From JAFDVN01 sp964472275 (GTDB lineage: Bacteria; Acidobacteriota; Holophagae; Holophagales; Holophagaceae): a stretch of 48,315 nt of DNA. Each line of letters begins with the position of its first letter. Position 1 is the stretch's first letter. The translations under genes were made by a program, and so were the position numbers. Location: positions 1-48,315 of the forward strand of contig CAYYJN010000011.1 of NCBI GenBank assembly GCA_964472275.1, read 5' to 3'. The notes below the pieces were generated by a model that worked only from the letters and a program-made list of their open reading frames with translations, was not told the DNA's origin and searched no databases. Shown here piece after piece: positions 25,811 through 35,025 of this stretch.

Positions 25811-26922
25811 CAGGCAGAAGTCCGCTGGGCCGCTTGACCTTCAAAGAAGGCGTGGATGGCAGTCCCGATGGCGAGACCAAGCAAAGGGGGGACCGCGTTG
25901 CCGATCTGAAGGTTTTTTTGCGAACGGCTGCCGACGAATCGAAAGGTGTCGGGGAACGATTGGAGTCGCGCGCCTTCGCGCGTCGTCAACCCGCGATCCG
26001 CGAGGGGGTGGATGCAGCGGCTGCTGCTCGGCGTCCCGAGATTCCGCGTGATGGTCGTCGCGGGCCGGTCCCACCAAAGCCGCGCATAGGTGTTGAGGAA
26101 GTAGCCCCTGGGCCGCATCGTCAGGGGGACATCCTGAATGCTTCCACCCGGGGGAACCGTGGCGATCACCGACATGAGTTTCGGCCCATGGTTCGGGCCT
26201 TCATGCTCCGTGAGCACGGAGTCCTGGTCCTTCCGCATTCGCGCCTGGAATCGGTTCTGCGCTGGAGATGCGTAGGCATCGCGTGCTTGCCCCATCCCAA
26301 CGATGGGAAGGTCGCTCAGCGCGTCTCGCATGGTGAGGAAGCCCGCATGGCCGAAGAGGTCCTCCCGCTCGGCATGGGTCGGCTCGGGGAAGGCGAAGGG
26401 GCGCGGATCGCGCTTCGGCCAAGCCACGACGATGGTGCGTTCACGCGATTGCGGCACGCCGTAGGCGGCCGCGTTCAAGACATGCGCGTCAAAGCGGTAA
26501 CCCATGCGATCAAAGTTCTCGGCCAGGGCATCGAAGGCGCGGCCTTGGTAGAGACGCTTGAATCCCGCCACATTCTCGAACAGCACCATTCTCGGACCTA
26601 CGCTTTCGATCATGCGCAAGAATGCGAGGAAGAGCTGGTTCCGCGGATCGCGCTCATCCTTCTTTCCCAAGGTGCTGAAGCCCTGGCATGGCGGTCCGCC
26701 CGCCACGAGGTCCGCGCCACGCCCAGCTTTCTCAATCGCCTGGAAAACGGCAGGGTCAAGGATGCTGCCTTGGATGGCGTGGGCCTCCGGGTGGTTCAAC
26801 CGGTAAGTCTCGCAGAAGATGGGCTCCAGTTCGTTCGCGGCTACAGCGCGGATCCCGGCCATCTCAAGGCCGAGGCTCAGGCCGCCGCATCCGGCGAAGA
26901 GATCGAGCGCGCGAATCGTCAT
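25810..26922 (-). CDS. DNA (cytosine-5)-methyltransferase
   Basis: A 370-aa C5 methyltransferase using S-adenosylmethionine. Motif I is DLFAGCGGLSLGLE (7-20), motif IV GGPPCQGFS with catalytic Cys79, motif VI ENV (116-118), motif VIII QSRER (158-162), motif IX RPATTIT and motif X GNAVPP. The target-recognition region lies between VIII and IX, and the recognition sequence cannot be read from it. Its ATG overlaps the stop of the preceding probable endonuclease by four bases (ATGA). The pair is less GC-rich than the surrounding genes, suggesting transfer. Confidence 0.93.
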   Translation of the reverse strand: MTIRALDLFAGCGGLSLGLEMAGIRAVAANELEPIFCETYRLNHPEAHAIQGSILDPAVFQAIEKAGRGADLVAGGPPCQGFSTLGKKDERDPRNQLFLAFLRMIESVGPRMVLFENVAGFKRLYQGRAFDALAENFDRMGYRFDAHVLNAAAYGVPQSRERTIVVAWPKRDPRPFAFPEPTHAEREDLFGHAGFLTMRDALSDLPIVGMGQARDAYASPAQNRFQARMRKDQDSVLTEHEGPNHGPKLMSVIATVPPGGSIQDVPLTMRPRGYFLNTYARLWWDRPATTITRNLGTPSSSRCIHPLADRGLTTREGARLQSFPDTFRFVGSRSQKNLQIGNAVPPLLGLAIGTAIHAFFEGQAAQRTSA

Positions 26923-27704
26923 GCGGGGAGCAAGGCCTCATGGCATTTCGGAAGACTTCCTTGGAGATCCCAAAGGAACCAGTTTGGATCGAGGGGGAGA
27001 ACCCATTGCCCTTCCATCTGCTGACGCTGCACCCAAAGCTCGCCATCCAAGGAGAAGGCCAGCGGGTCAAACACGGCCGCGCATCCGTTGAACAAGTCGA
27101 AATGGACCACGAAGGTCGGAAGGCCCTCTTCGTCCAGCTTCGTCTTCGCCTCCACCCATTTATGCCGTTTGAAATCGTTGATCCCCGAGAACCCGCTTTG
27201 GATCTCGACGAAGGCTTTGGGTAAGCCCTTGCGGAGGATGGCGAGGTCCGCCGCTCCGGACCTCCTGAAAGAAGCCGCATGACTGTAATCATCCGTTCCC
27301 GCGAAGCGTACTTGATCTCCGAAGCTGGAGAAGAGGCGGGAGATCGCGGGTAGGAAGAACTGGACAACCAAGTGGCCGCGCATCCAGTTGAAATACACTT
27401 CCTCTGGCCGACGGCCCTGGTTGTTCAATTTCGCCAGGAGCCCGTGTGTCCGCAAGGCTTGAAGCGGCGCATCCCGGTGAGCCTTCAGGAAGGGGCCGAG
27501 CCCAGCCTCTCCCTGCCGGATATCGGCATGGACGGCTTGACCGAGGCGAAGCATGAGATCGTCCAAGTGATCGTTCAGTGATGAAAGGTACGCCTCATCA
27601 ATATCCGGGTGGATGACTTTCCCGCCCAAGTAGTCCTTGCACGCGCCTTGGCTGGTGAAACCCAGCTTGGCCCGCCAGCTTTTCGCTCGCCCTGTGAAGT
27701 CCAT
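26919..27704 (-). CDS. Probable type II restriction endonuclease
   Basis: A 261-aa protein with no close family I recognise. Its position, translationally coupled before a C5 methyltransferase, is the main evidence. Within it, SGAADLAILRKGLPKAFVEIQSG gives Asp153 and Glu167-x-Gln169. This resembles the PD-(D/E)xK nuclease core in the variant where the lysine is replaced by glutamine, as known for BglII. The N-terminal 100 residues are helical and may bind DNA. Composition is AT-richer than neighbours. A GAGG lies before the ATG. It could instead be an accessory protein of the methyltransferase. Confidence 0.68.
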   Translation of the reverse strand: MDFTGRAKSWRAKLGFTSQGACKDYLGGKVIHPDIDEAYLSSLNDHLDDLMLRLGQAVHADIRQGEAGLGPFLKAHRDAPLQALRTHGLLAKLNNQGRRPEEVYFNWMRGHLVVQFFLPAISRLFSSFGDQVRFAGTDDYSHAASFRRSGAADLAILRKGLPKAFVEIQSGFSGINDFKRHKWVEAKTKLDEEGLPTFVVHFDLFNGCAAVFDPLAFSLDGELWVQRQQMEGQWVLPLDPNWFLWDLQGSLPKCHEALLPA

Positions 27705-27729
27705 GCCTCATCTTAACGGACCTGGCTCT

Positions 27730-28368
<639 letters not shown>

Positions 28369-28427
28369 AGGTGCCTCGCTCTTCTTAGGATGCCGCCAAC
28401 GCGTCTTCCGTGATGAGAGAATGCGGC

Positions 28428-29549
28428 ATGGCGCTCATCTACCTGGACAACAACGCCACGACCCGCACGGACCCGGCGGTGGTCGAGGCCATGCTGCCCT
28501 GGTTCTCGGAGCGCTACGGCAACGCGGGCTCGGCGCACGCGCTTGGCCACCTTTCCGAAGGCGCGGTGATGGCGGCGCGGGAGCAGGTGGCGAGCCTGCT
28601 GAACGCGGCGCCGGAGGAGATCGTCTTCAACTCTGGCGGAACCGAAGGCATCAACCATGCGTTGCGCGGCGTCTTCGAGGCCTTCCCCGCCAAGCGCCAT
28701 CTGGTGACGACGGCGGTGGAGCACACGGCGCAGCAGGAGACTTGCGAATGGCTGCGCCGCGCGGGCGTCGAAGTCACGGTGCTCGGCGTTGACCGGGAAG
28801 GACGGCTGGATCTGAACGCGCTCGCGGCGGCGATCCGGCCCGATACGGGGCTCGTCTCCATCATGGCGGCCAACAACGAGACGGGCGTGCGTTTTCCTCT
28901 CGACGAGATCGCCGCGCGGGTGAAGGGAACGGGCGCGCTGCTTCATGTGGACGCGGTGCAGGCGGTGGGCAAAGTGCCGCTCGACCTCGCGGCGCTGCCC
29001 GTGGATCTGCTCAACCTGAGCGCGCACAAATTCCACGGGCCGAAGGGCGTGGGCGCGCTCTTCATCCGCCGTGGCCTGCGCATCAAGCCGCTGCTTCCCG
29101 GCCATCAGGAACGAGGTCGCCGGGCCACCACGGAGAATGTGCCGGGCATTGTCGGACTCGGCAAGGCGGCGCGGCTCGCGGCCGCCCGCCTGTCGGACAT
29201 GATGGGCGTGATGGCGTTGCGGGATCAGTTGGAAGCGGCCATCCGCGCCATCCCCGGCGCGCGCATCCATGGCGCGGGCGCGGAACGCCTCCCCAACACG
29301 AGCTTCGCGGGCTTTGAAGGACTCGATGGCGAAGCGCTGCTGCTCAAGTTCGGCGAACGCGGCGTCTGCGTCTCCACGGGCAGCGCCTGCACCACGGGGC
29401 AGGTGGAACCCAGCCATGTGCTGAAGGCGATGAAAGCGGCGTGCGCCAAGGGCTCGATCCGATTCTCCCTCAGCCGCGAAACGACGGCGGCGGAGATCAA
29501 AGCTGTCACCGCGATGCTGCCGGGCCTCGTCGCATCCCTGCGGAATTAG
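28428..29549 (+). CDS. Cysteine desulfurase (NifS/IscS family)
   Basis: A 373-aa PLP enzyme that takes sulfur from cysteine for iron-sulfur clusters or other thio-cofactors. It shows YLDNNATTRTDPAV, VFNSGGTEGINHAL, the histidine in TAVEHTAQQET, and the PLP lysine in NLSAHKFHGPKG. The active cysteine loop is STGSACTTGQVEPSHVL. The longer loop places it in the NifS/IscS class I group. Start ATG at 28428; a 7-bp inverted repeat (28390-28396 with 28423-28429) includes part of the start codon. No iscU is adjacent. It is divergent from msrA. Confidence 0.93.
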   Translation: MALIYLDNNATTRTDPAVVEAMLPWFSERYGNAGSAHALGHLSEGAVMAAREQVASLLNAAPEEIVFNSGGTEGINHALRGVFEAFPAKRHLVTTAVEHTAQQETCEWLRRAGVEVTVLGVDREGRLDLNALAAAIRPDTGLVSIMAANNETGVRFPLDEIAARVKGTGALLHVDAVQAVGKVPLDLAALPVDLLNLSAHKFHGPKGVGALFIRRGLRIKPLLPGHQERGRRATTENVPGIVGLGKAARLAAARLSDMMGVMALRDQLEAAIRAIPGARIHGAGAERLPNTSFAGFEGLDGEALLLKFGERGVCVSTGSACTTGQVEPSHVLKAMKAACAKGSIRFSLSRETTAAEIKAVTAMLPGLVASLRN

Positions 29550-30538
29550 GCGGGCGGCGCGAAGTCGTCCATTCCTTCCGCCAAGGCCAGATCCAGCCAT
29601 CGCCCACCCGGCGCGCGGCGATCCAGATAGCCCATGTGGCCGCCGTGGTCTTCCACGCGGAGGTGGACGCCCGGTCCGAGGGCCCATTCCTCCACATCCG
29701 ACGCGGGCGCGAAGGGATCGTCGCGGCTCGTGATGAGGAGCGTCGGCGTCTCGATGGCGCCGAGGTAGGGGCCTGCGGAGCACTTGGCGTAGTAATCCTC
29801 GCGGCTTTCAAACCCGCCCGCGGGCGCGGTGTAGGCCGCGTCGAAATCGCGGAGATTGGCGAAGCGCGGGAAGTCCGGAAAGGCTGGGATGAGCCCGAAA
29901 TCCACGCGCTCGCGCACCTGCGCCTTCAGCATGCGCACGAAGCGGACATCGTAGACGCGGTTGAAGCCGCGCGTGATGCGGCGGCTGCAGGCGTCCAGAT
30001 CCACCGGCGGGTTCACGGCGATGGCCGCGTCCGGTTGGGTGAGGTGCAGGTCGCGGCCCAGCAGGAGGAGCAGCATGTTGGCGCTGATGGAAAAGCCGAT
30101 GGCGAGGTGGCGATGCTCGGGGAAGAGGCCTTGCCCCATGAGGAACACGGTGGCCAGATCCCGTGTGCTTCCGCTGTGGTAAGGCTTGGCCGCCACGCCC
30201 TTGCCCTCGCCCGCGCCGCGGTGGTTCACGGCGACGACGGAGTGCCCCTTCGCCCAGGCCAGGGCCGCGGCCCGGCGCATGTAGTCCGCGTCCGCGCTGC
30301 CGCCCAGGCCGTGGAAGAGGTAGACGACGAGGCCGCTCGACCCGCGCGCCACCCGGAGCTTCAGCACATCGTGATCCGGCAATTTGAGCGCGAGGCTCTG
30401 CCAGGGTGGCGTCGCGCATCGGCTGGGCTTGAGATGGGCGAGGATGGTCTGGGCGTGAGCCCCGCGCGCCCACCAGGGCGGGCGCAGGGGCGGCAGCGAC
30501 GCGAGCGGATCCTCCGGCCCGGGGCCGGAATCAGTCAT
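29546..30538 (-). CDS. YheT-family alpha/beta hydrolase
   Basis: A 330-aa hydrolase of the COG0429/YheT family, related to eukaryotic ABHD1/3. It has PPWWARGAHAQTILAHL near the start, FHGLGGS (oxyanion region), nucleophile Ser150 in GFSISANM, an aspartate in TSRDDPFAP and the histidine in GGHMGYLD. Substrates are probably lipid esters, but none is proven. It overlaps the upstream secreted-protein gene by eight bases and the convergent desulfurase stop by four. Confidence 0.9.
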   Translation of the reverse strand: MTDSGPGPEDPLASLPPLRPPWWARGAHAQTILAHLKPSRCATPPWQSLALKLPDHDVLKLRVARGSSGLVVYLFHGLGGSADADYMRRAAALAWAKGHSVVAVNHRGAGEGKGVAAKPYHSGSTRDLATVFLMGQGLFPEHRHLAIGFSISANMLLLLLGRDLHLTQPDAAIAVNPPVDLDACSRRITRGFNRVYDVRFVRMLKAQVRERVDFGLIPAFPDFPRFANLRDFDAAYTAPAGGFESREDYYAKCSAGPYLGAIETPTLLITSRDDPFAPASDVEEWALGPGVHLRVEDHGGHMGYLDRRAPGGRWLDLALAEGMDDFAPPA

Positions 30539-31058
30539 TGCGCTTGTAGACCTGCTGGTAGGAGAAGGTGTCCGGCAGTTTGGGATTCACATAGCTGACG
30601 GAGAGGGTCAGGGTGTCGCCTTCCACGCTCATGCGCTCGTTCAGCGTGTAGCCGTCCCCTTGCAGGATGAGGACGAAGCCCGTGGGCGCCTTCTGCAGAC
30701 TGGCCTGAAACTTCTCGTCATCGCTGCGCGTCCATGCGGAGGCGGTGCCATCCGCCGAGAGGTTGAGGGGCGCTTCTTTGTCGAAGGAGATGGAGTTGGC
30801 GAAGCCGGTGAGGATGAACAGCTTGTTGTAGCTGAGGCAGGCCTTGGCGAGCTTGCGCTTCCAGAGCTGCTTCTGGAGGAAGTTCATGTTCGCGATGGCG
30901 CCCTCGATGTGCGTCGGGATGCTCTCGCTCTCGGAGGCGGAGAGGGACCAATCCCCATCCAATTTAGGCGCGGGCGCGACGGCGGGGGCCGTCGGCTTGG
31001 GCTTGGCCTTGGATTGAGGCGCGGAGAGGGCGGGCGGCGCCAGGAGGAAGAGCGGCAT
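30531..31058 (-). CDS. Secreted protein of unknown function
   Basis: A 175-aa protein with a short hydrophobic leader (MPLFLLAPPALSAP), a Lys/Pro/Ala-rich linker, then a domain of alternating beta-type segments (LDGDWSLSASES, GFVLILQGDGYTLNERMSVEGDTLTLSVSYV). The pattern suggests a lipocalin-like or similar small barrel, but this is only a guess. GGAGGTCC precedes the ATG. It overlaps the YheT-type gene, so both are likely made together; a lipid-related role would fit but is not shown. Confidence 0.6.
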   Translation of the reverse strand: MPLFLLAPPALSAPQSKAKPKPTAPAVAPAPKLDGDWSLSASESESIPTHIEGAIANMNFLQKQLWKRKLAKACLSYNKLFILTGFANSISFDKEAPLNLSADGTASAWTRSDDEKFQASLQKAPTGFVLILQGDGYTLNERMSVEGDTLTLSVSYVNPKLPDTFSYQQVYKRND

Positions 31059-31105
31059 GGGACCTCCGGAATCTGGGTTGGCCCGTCAGTCTACTCCCGC
31101 CTCGT

Positions 31106-31678
31106 TCAGCCTTTCCAGCGGCGGGCGTCGTATTCGGAAAGACCTAGCTGGTCCAACACCCGCGTGGCGAAGGTGTCCACGAGATCCGCGATCCCATTCG
31201 GCTTCGTGTAGTAGCCGGGCATGAGCGGCATGACGATGGCGCCCGCGTCGTGGACCCGAAGCATGTTCTCCATGTGGATGCGGTTCAGCGGCGTTTCGCG
31301 GAGGCAGAGCACGAGCGGACGACGCTCCTTGAGGCACACATCCGCCGCGCGGCTCACGAGGCTTTCACTGATGCCCGACGCGATGCGGCCCAGGGCCCCG
31401 GCGGAGCAGGGGATGATCGCCATGCCGTCCTGCCGGTAGGAGCCGGAGGCGATGTCCGCGCCGAGGTTCTGCTCGTTGCGCAGGCCGATCTTAGGACTCA
31501 GCGCGACGAGGTCCTCCACCTTCATGCCCGTCTCGTCATGCAGGCAGCGCTTACCCGTGGGCGAGACGAGCAGCGCGATCTCCGCCACATCCTCTCGCGC
31601 CGCCAACCGCCTCAGCACGCCCACGCCGAAAGCCGAGCCACTGGCTCCGGTGAGGGCGAGGGTGAGGCGCTTGGTCAT
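31106..31678 (-). CDS. ubiX: Flavin prenyltransferase UbiX
   Basis: A 190-aa flavoprotein that joins dimethylallyl phosphate to FMN, making the prenyl-FMN cofactor of UbiD-type decarboxylases. It shows TLALTGASGSAFGVGVLRRL, IIPCSAGALGRIASGISESLVSRAADVCLKERRPLVL and RETPLNRIHMENM, all characteristic. Start at ATG 31678; the extra upstream residues in the open frame do not belong to the family. No ubiD partner is in the window. The hairpin repeat at 31692-31763 lies just upstream, between it and murC. Confidence 0.94.
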   Translation of the reverse strand: MTKRLTLALTGASGSAFGVGVLRRLAAREDVAEIALLVSPTGKRCLHDETGMKVEDLVALSPKIGLRNEQNLGADIASGSYRQDGMAIIPCSAGALGRIASGISESLVSRAADVCLKERRPLVLCLRETPLNRIHMENMLRVHDAGAIVMPLMPGYYTKPNGIADLVDTFATRVLDQLGLSEYDARRWKG

Positions 31679-31691
31679 GGAAGAGAAATCA

Positions 31692-31763
31692 AACCACGGA
31701 GGCACGGAGACGCAGAGGAAAAGCTGTTCATCGTCATCTCTGCGCCTCCGTGTCTCCGTGGTT
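31692..31763. repeat. Purine-rich inverted repeat abutting the murC stop codon
   Basis: Arms 31692-31717 and 31738-31763 are inverted repeats matching at 24 of 26 positions (AACCACGGAGRCACGGAG...). On the minus strand the element begins inside murC's TGA stop (31765-31763). It belongs to the same family as 102-160, sharing the leading AACCACGGAG. Confidence 0.85.
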
Positions 31764-33127
31764 CAAAGATTCAGGAATGCCGGTCCCACATTTGTGATGG
31801 AACCCGCGCCGAAGGTGATGAGCAGGTCGCCGGGCTGGGTGAAGTCCTTGAGGATCTCGGGCAGATCCTCGATCTTCGGGACGAAGTGGACTTCCTTCTG
31901 GCCGTGGGCGCGCAGGCTCTCCACCAGGGCCTCGCCGTTGACGCCCTCGATGGGCGCTTCGCCCGCGGCGTAGATGTCGGTGACGACGACGGCATCCGCC
32001 TCGAAGAAGGCGCGGCCGAACTCTTCCATGAGGGCTTCGGTGCGGGTGTAGCGGTGGGGTTGGAAGGCGACGACGAGGCGGCGATCCGGGAAGCCCTTCC
32101 GCGCGCCCGCCAGGGTCGCGGCGATCTCGGTGGGGTGGTGGCCGTAGTCGTCCACCACGAGCACGCCGTCCTTCTCGCCCTTCTTCGTGAAGCGCCGCTC
32201 GGCGCCGGTGAAATCCTTGAGGCTGCCGCGGATGCTCTCCACGCCCACGCCCAGCTCCATGGCCACGCCGATGGCGGCCAGCGCGTTGAGCACCATGTGA
32301 TGGCCGGGCACGCCCAGCTCGAATTCGCCGAGGTCTTCGCCCAGGACCGTCACCTTGAAGCGCGTGCGGAAGCCGTCCTGGCGGATGTCTGTGGCGCGCA
32401 GCTCCGCTTGGCGACTCGTGCCGTAGGTGCGGACGGGACGCTTGAGGCGCGGCAGGATCGCGGCGGCGTTGGCGTCGTCCATGCAGAGGAAGACCGAGCC
32501 GTAGAAGGGGATCTTGTTGGCGAAGGCGGTGAAGGCGTCCTGGATCTCGGCGAGGTCCTTGTAGTGGTCCAGGTGCTCGCGGTCAATGTTCGTCACGACG
32601 GCGATGGTGGGGCTCAGCATGAGGAAGCTGCCGTCGCTTTCATCCGCTTCGGCCACGAGGTACTCGCCCTTGCCCAGCTTGGCGTTGCTGCCGAGGATGC
32701 CGAGGCGCCCGCCGATGACGATGGTGGGGTCGAGTCCGCCATGGAAGAGGAGCTGGGCCACCATGCTCGTCGTCGTCGTCTTGCCGTGGGACCCGGCCAT
32801 GGCGATGCCCTGCTTGAGGCGCATCAGCTCGGCGAGCATCTCGCCTCGGGGGATGACGGGGATCTTGGCCTGGTGGGCCGCGACCACTTCGGGGTTGTCC
32901 TCCTTCACGGCGCTGGAGATGACGACCACCTGCGCGCCCGCGATGTGGGCGCCGTCATGGCCTTCCATGATCCGGATGCCGAGGGTCTTCAGCCGCTCCG
33001 TCGTCACGCTGGCCTTTTGATCCGAGCCGCTGACCTGGAAGCCCAGGTTCGCGAGCACCTCCGCGATGCCCGACATGCCGATGCCGCCGATGCCGACGAA
33101 GTGGATGGCCTTGATCTGCCCGAACAC
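31763..33127 (-). CDS. murC: UDP-N-acetylmuramate-L-alanine ligase
   Basis: A ligase of about 454 aa adding L-alanine to UDP-MurNAc in cytosolic peptidoglycan precursor synthesis. It contains AIHFVGIGGIGMSGIAEVL, ATP-binding MAGSHGKTTTTSM, EADESDGSFL, TNIDREHLDHY and DDYGHHPTEIAATL. The start is probably GTG at 33127 with GGAG six bases before it, giving a family-typical length; an ATG at 33181 is an alternative. No other mur or fts genes are adjacent, so this copy stands outside the usual division cluster. Confidence 0.95.
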   Translation of the reverse strand: MFGQIKAIHFVGIGGIGMSGIAEVLANLGFQVSGSDQKASVTTERLKTLGIRIMEGHDGAHIAGAQVVVISSAVKEDNPEVVAAHQAKIPVIPRGEMLAELMRLKQGIAMAGSHGKTTTTSMVAQLLFHGGLDPTIVIGGRLGILGSNAKLGKGEYLVAEADESDGSFLMLSPTIAVVTNIDREHLDHYKDLAEIQDAFTAFANKIPFYGSVFLCMDDANAAAILPRLKRPVRTYGTSRQAELRATDIRQDGFRTRFKVTVLGEDLGEFELGVPGHHMVLNALAAIGVAMELGVGVESIRGSLKDFTGAERRFTKKGEKDGVLVVDDYGHHPTEIAATLAGARKGFPDRRLVVAFQPHRYTRTEALMEEFGRAFFEADAVVVTDIYAAGEAPIEGVNGEALVESLRAHGQKEVHFVPKIEDLPEILKDFTQPGDLLITFGAGSITNVGPAFLNL

Positions 33128-33239
33128 GAAGACTCCGTAAGGATGTCCAGGATAAGGCAACCTCTCGCCATTCAGCGGCATCCAATGGGTTGGATGGCAT
33201 GGTGTTTGATTGATTGAGCCCAGCTTCGCGGAGGTGCCC

Positions 33240-34070
33240 ATGAACACGCGCAAACGCTTGTCTTTGCCCTTGGTGGCCCTGCTCGCCTTGGGCATTTCGC
33301 CGCAGGTCCGTGGCGGAATGCCGCAGGAGCCGGGTCGTCGCCCCATGCCGACTCCGCGTCCAGGCATGGGAGATTCGTCCTTCTCACCCGGGATTCGCCC
33401 CGGTGGAGTTGTGGATCAGCGTCCGGGCTTCCCAGATCGCCAGCCCGGAGCCCGGCCCTCTCTTCCCGCCGCGCCTCCGGGGCGACCGCCGGTGCTGAGA
33501 CCCACCTTCCGCCGCCTGGATCCAACGGTTTCGCTGGGCTATCTGCCGTCCTTCACCCGCTGCACGGTGTTGCCGACGCCGCTCTACTGGCGGGATCGCG
33601 AATACGACATCATGGCCGCCATCCAGCGCGAGGCCCGGCGCGGCTACATCCCCGTCACGCCGTTTCCGGTGGATCAGGAGACGGTGACGGGCACGAGCAT
33701 GGTGGCCAGCGGCTGGCGCGCCTACGGCTTCGTCGTGCCGCCCGGCGGGCAGGTGCTACTGACGCTCAACCATCCAAAGCCCGCGTGGTTCCGCGTCTAC
33801 TGGGTGGATCAGTGGGGCGAATACCGGCCCGGAATGATGATCAAGCCCGGCGAGCCGGAGGCGCTGTACCGGAATCTGGGCAAGTCCACCGTGGCGGTCT
33901 ACGCCATCGTGGATGATCCCGGCCAGTGGGCCACGCCCACCGATCCTTTCACGCTCACGGCGAAGCGCAGCTTCGACGCCGCGCATCTCGATTCGGGCGG
34001 CGTGACCGTCCACCAGGGCATCTGGAACACCGCGCCCGAAAGCTACTGGCTCAGCGCGGCCCATCCCTGA
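33240..34070 (+). CDS. Secreted proline-rich protein of unknown function
   Basis: A 276-aa exported protein (leader MNTRKRLSLPLVALLALGISPQVRG) with a Pro/Gly/Arg-rich low-complexity segment (~27-92). A folded domain follows, with many aromatic residues (YWRDREYDIMAAIQREARRGYIPVTPFPV, WRAYGFVVPPGGQVLLTLNHP, WFRVYWVDQWGEYRPG). No family is recognised. GGAGG precedes the ATG. It is divergent from murC and ends two bases before the convergent lipid-kinase gene. Confidence 0.72.
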   Translation: MNTRKRLSLPLVALLALGISPQVRGGMPQEPGRRPMPTPRPGMGDSSFSPGIRPGGVVDQRPGFPDRQPGARPSLPAAPPGRPPVLRPTFRRLDPTVSLGYLPSFTRCTVLPTPLYWRDREYDIMAAIQREARRGYIPVTPFPVDQETVTGTSMVASGWRAYGFVVPPGGQVLLTLNHPKPAWFRVYWVDQWGEYRPGMMIKPGEPEALYRNLGKSTVAVYAIVDDPGQWATPTDPFTLTAKRSFDAAHLDSGGVTVHQGIWNTAPESYWLSAAHP

Positions 34071-34071
34071 T

Positions 34072-35025
34072 TCAACGCCACGGGCAATCGCCCGTCACCT
34101 GAAGGCGGAAGCTGGCCTTTTCCACGGCGAGTTCGGCCCGGTCCCGCGCCGGGGCGGGCTCGCCGTCCAGGTGCCAGGGCGAAGGCCGGTCCAGGTGGAC
34201 GATGGCGCGGGGCACGCGGCCTTCATGGCGCAGCGCGCTGTGGCCCTTCTCACGGAAGAGTGCCGGGCCTTCGGCGATCGCGCCGAAGAGCGAAGGCCGA
34301 CGCAACGAAGCCCATTGCAGCGCGCCGTCCAGCGGATCGGCGTGGGGCGCGATCCAGAGCCCCGCGCCGAACTGGGGCAGGTTGGCGAAGCACAAACTCC
34401 AGGGATGCTCCGGCAGCTCGGGGTCGTCGCCCTTCCAGGCGGCCATGAACTTTTCCATGGCGCCAGCGGGTTCCTGCGTAGGCGGTGTGGCCGCGTCCCA
34501 GCGGACGCGGAGCGGCTTTTCTGAACGCCATAATCGGAGCGCGAGCTTGGCGTAGCCGAAGAAGCCTCGGCTTCCGAGCGCGTCGAACCCGTGGGCCACC
34601 GCCGCCTCGAAGCCCGTGCCGCAGAGGTTGAGGAAGGGCTCGCCATCGAGCAGGCCCAGATCCACGCGCAGTTCGCGGCCTTCGAGCAGGCGCGTCACCG
34701 CGCCTTCCGGTTCCAGCGGCGTGCGCAGGCCCCGGCACGCTCCGTTGCCGCTGCCGCCGGGGATGGCCGCGAGGGCGACGGGACAGCCCGCCGCGCGCAG
34801 CGCCTTCATGGCGTGATGGATCGTTCCGTCCCCGCCCCAGACGAGGAGCGGGCCGCCCGCGCGGATGGCCTTTCCGATGGCTTCCACATAGTCCCAAGGC
34901 GGGCCGAAGGCCAGCGGCTCGATGCGCGCGCGGATTTCCGCCGGAAGCTTGCGCAGGAGCGCGTCGGGATCCTTCGCCTTCGTGCCCGAGCGCGGATTGA
35001 AGAGCAGGGGGAGCCGGTCGCTCAC
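34072..35025 (-). CDS. Diacylglycerol kinase-family lipid kinase
   Basis: A 317-aa protein of the DAGK/YegS type. It has LLFNPRSGTKAKD, the nucleotide-binding VWGGDGTIHHAMKAL, IPGGSGNGACRGL and a later HLDGEPAPARDRAELAV. Family members phosphorylate diacylglycerol, sphingosine or phosphatidylglycerol; the substrate here is unknown. It starts at GTG 35025, overlapping the TGA of the upstream membrane-protein gene (GTGA), the third gene of an RluA-type/membrane/lipid-kinase unit. Confidence 0.9.
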   Translation of the reverse strand: MSDRLPLLFNPRSGTKAKDPDALLRKLPAEIRARIEPLAFGPPWDYVEAIGKAIRAGGPLLVWGGDGTIHHAMKALRAAGCPVALAAIPGGSGNGACRGLRTPLEPEGAVTRLLEGRELRVDLGLLDGEPFLNLCGTGFEAAVAHGFDALGSRGFFGYAKLALRLWRSEKPLRVRWDAATPPTQEPAGAMEKFMAAWKGDDPELPEHPWSLCFANLPQFGAGLWIAPHADPLDGALQWASLRRPSLFGAIAEGPALFREKGHSALRHEGRVPRAIVHLDRPSPWHLDGEPAPARDRAELAVEKASFRLQVTGDCPWR

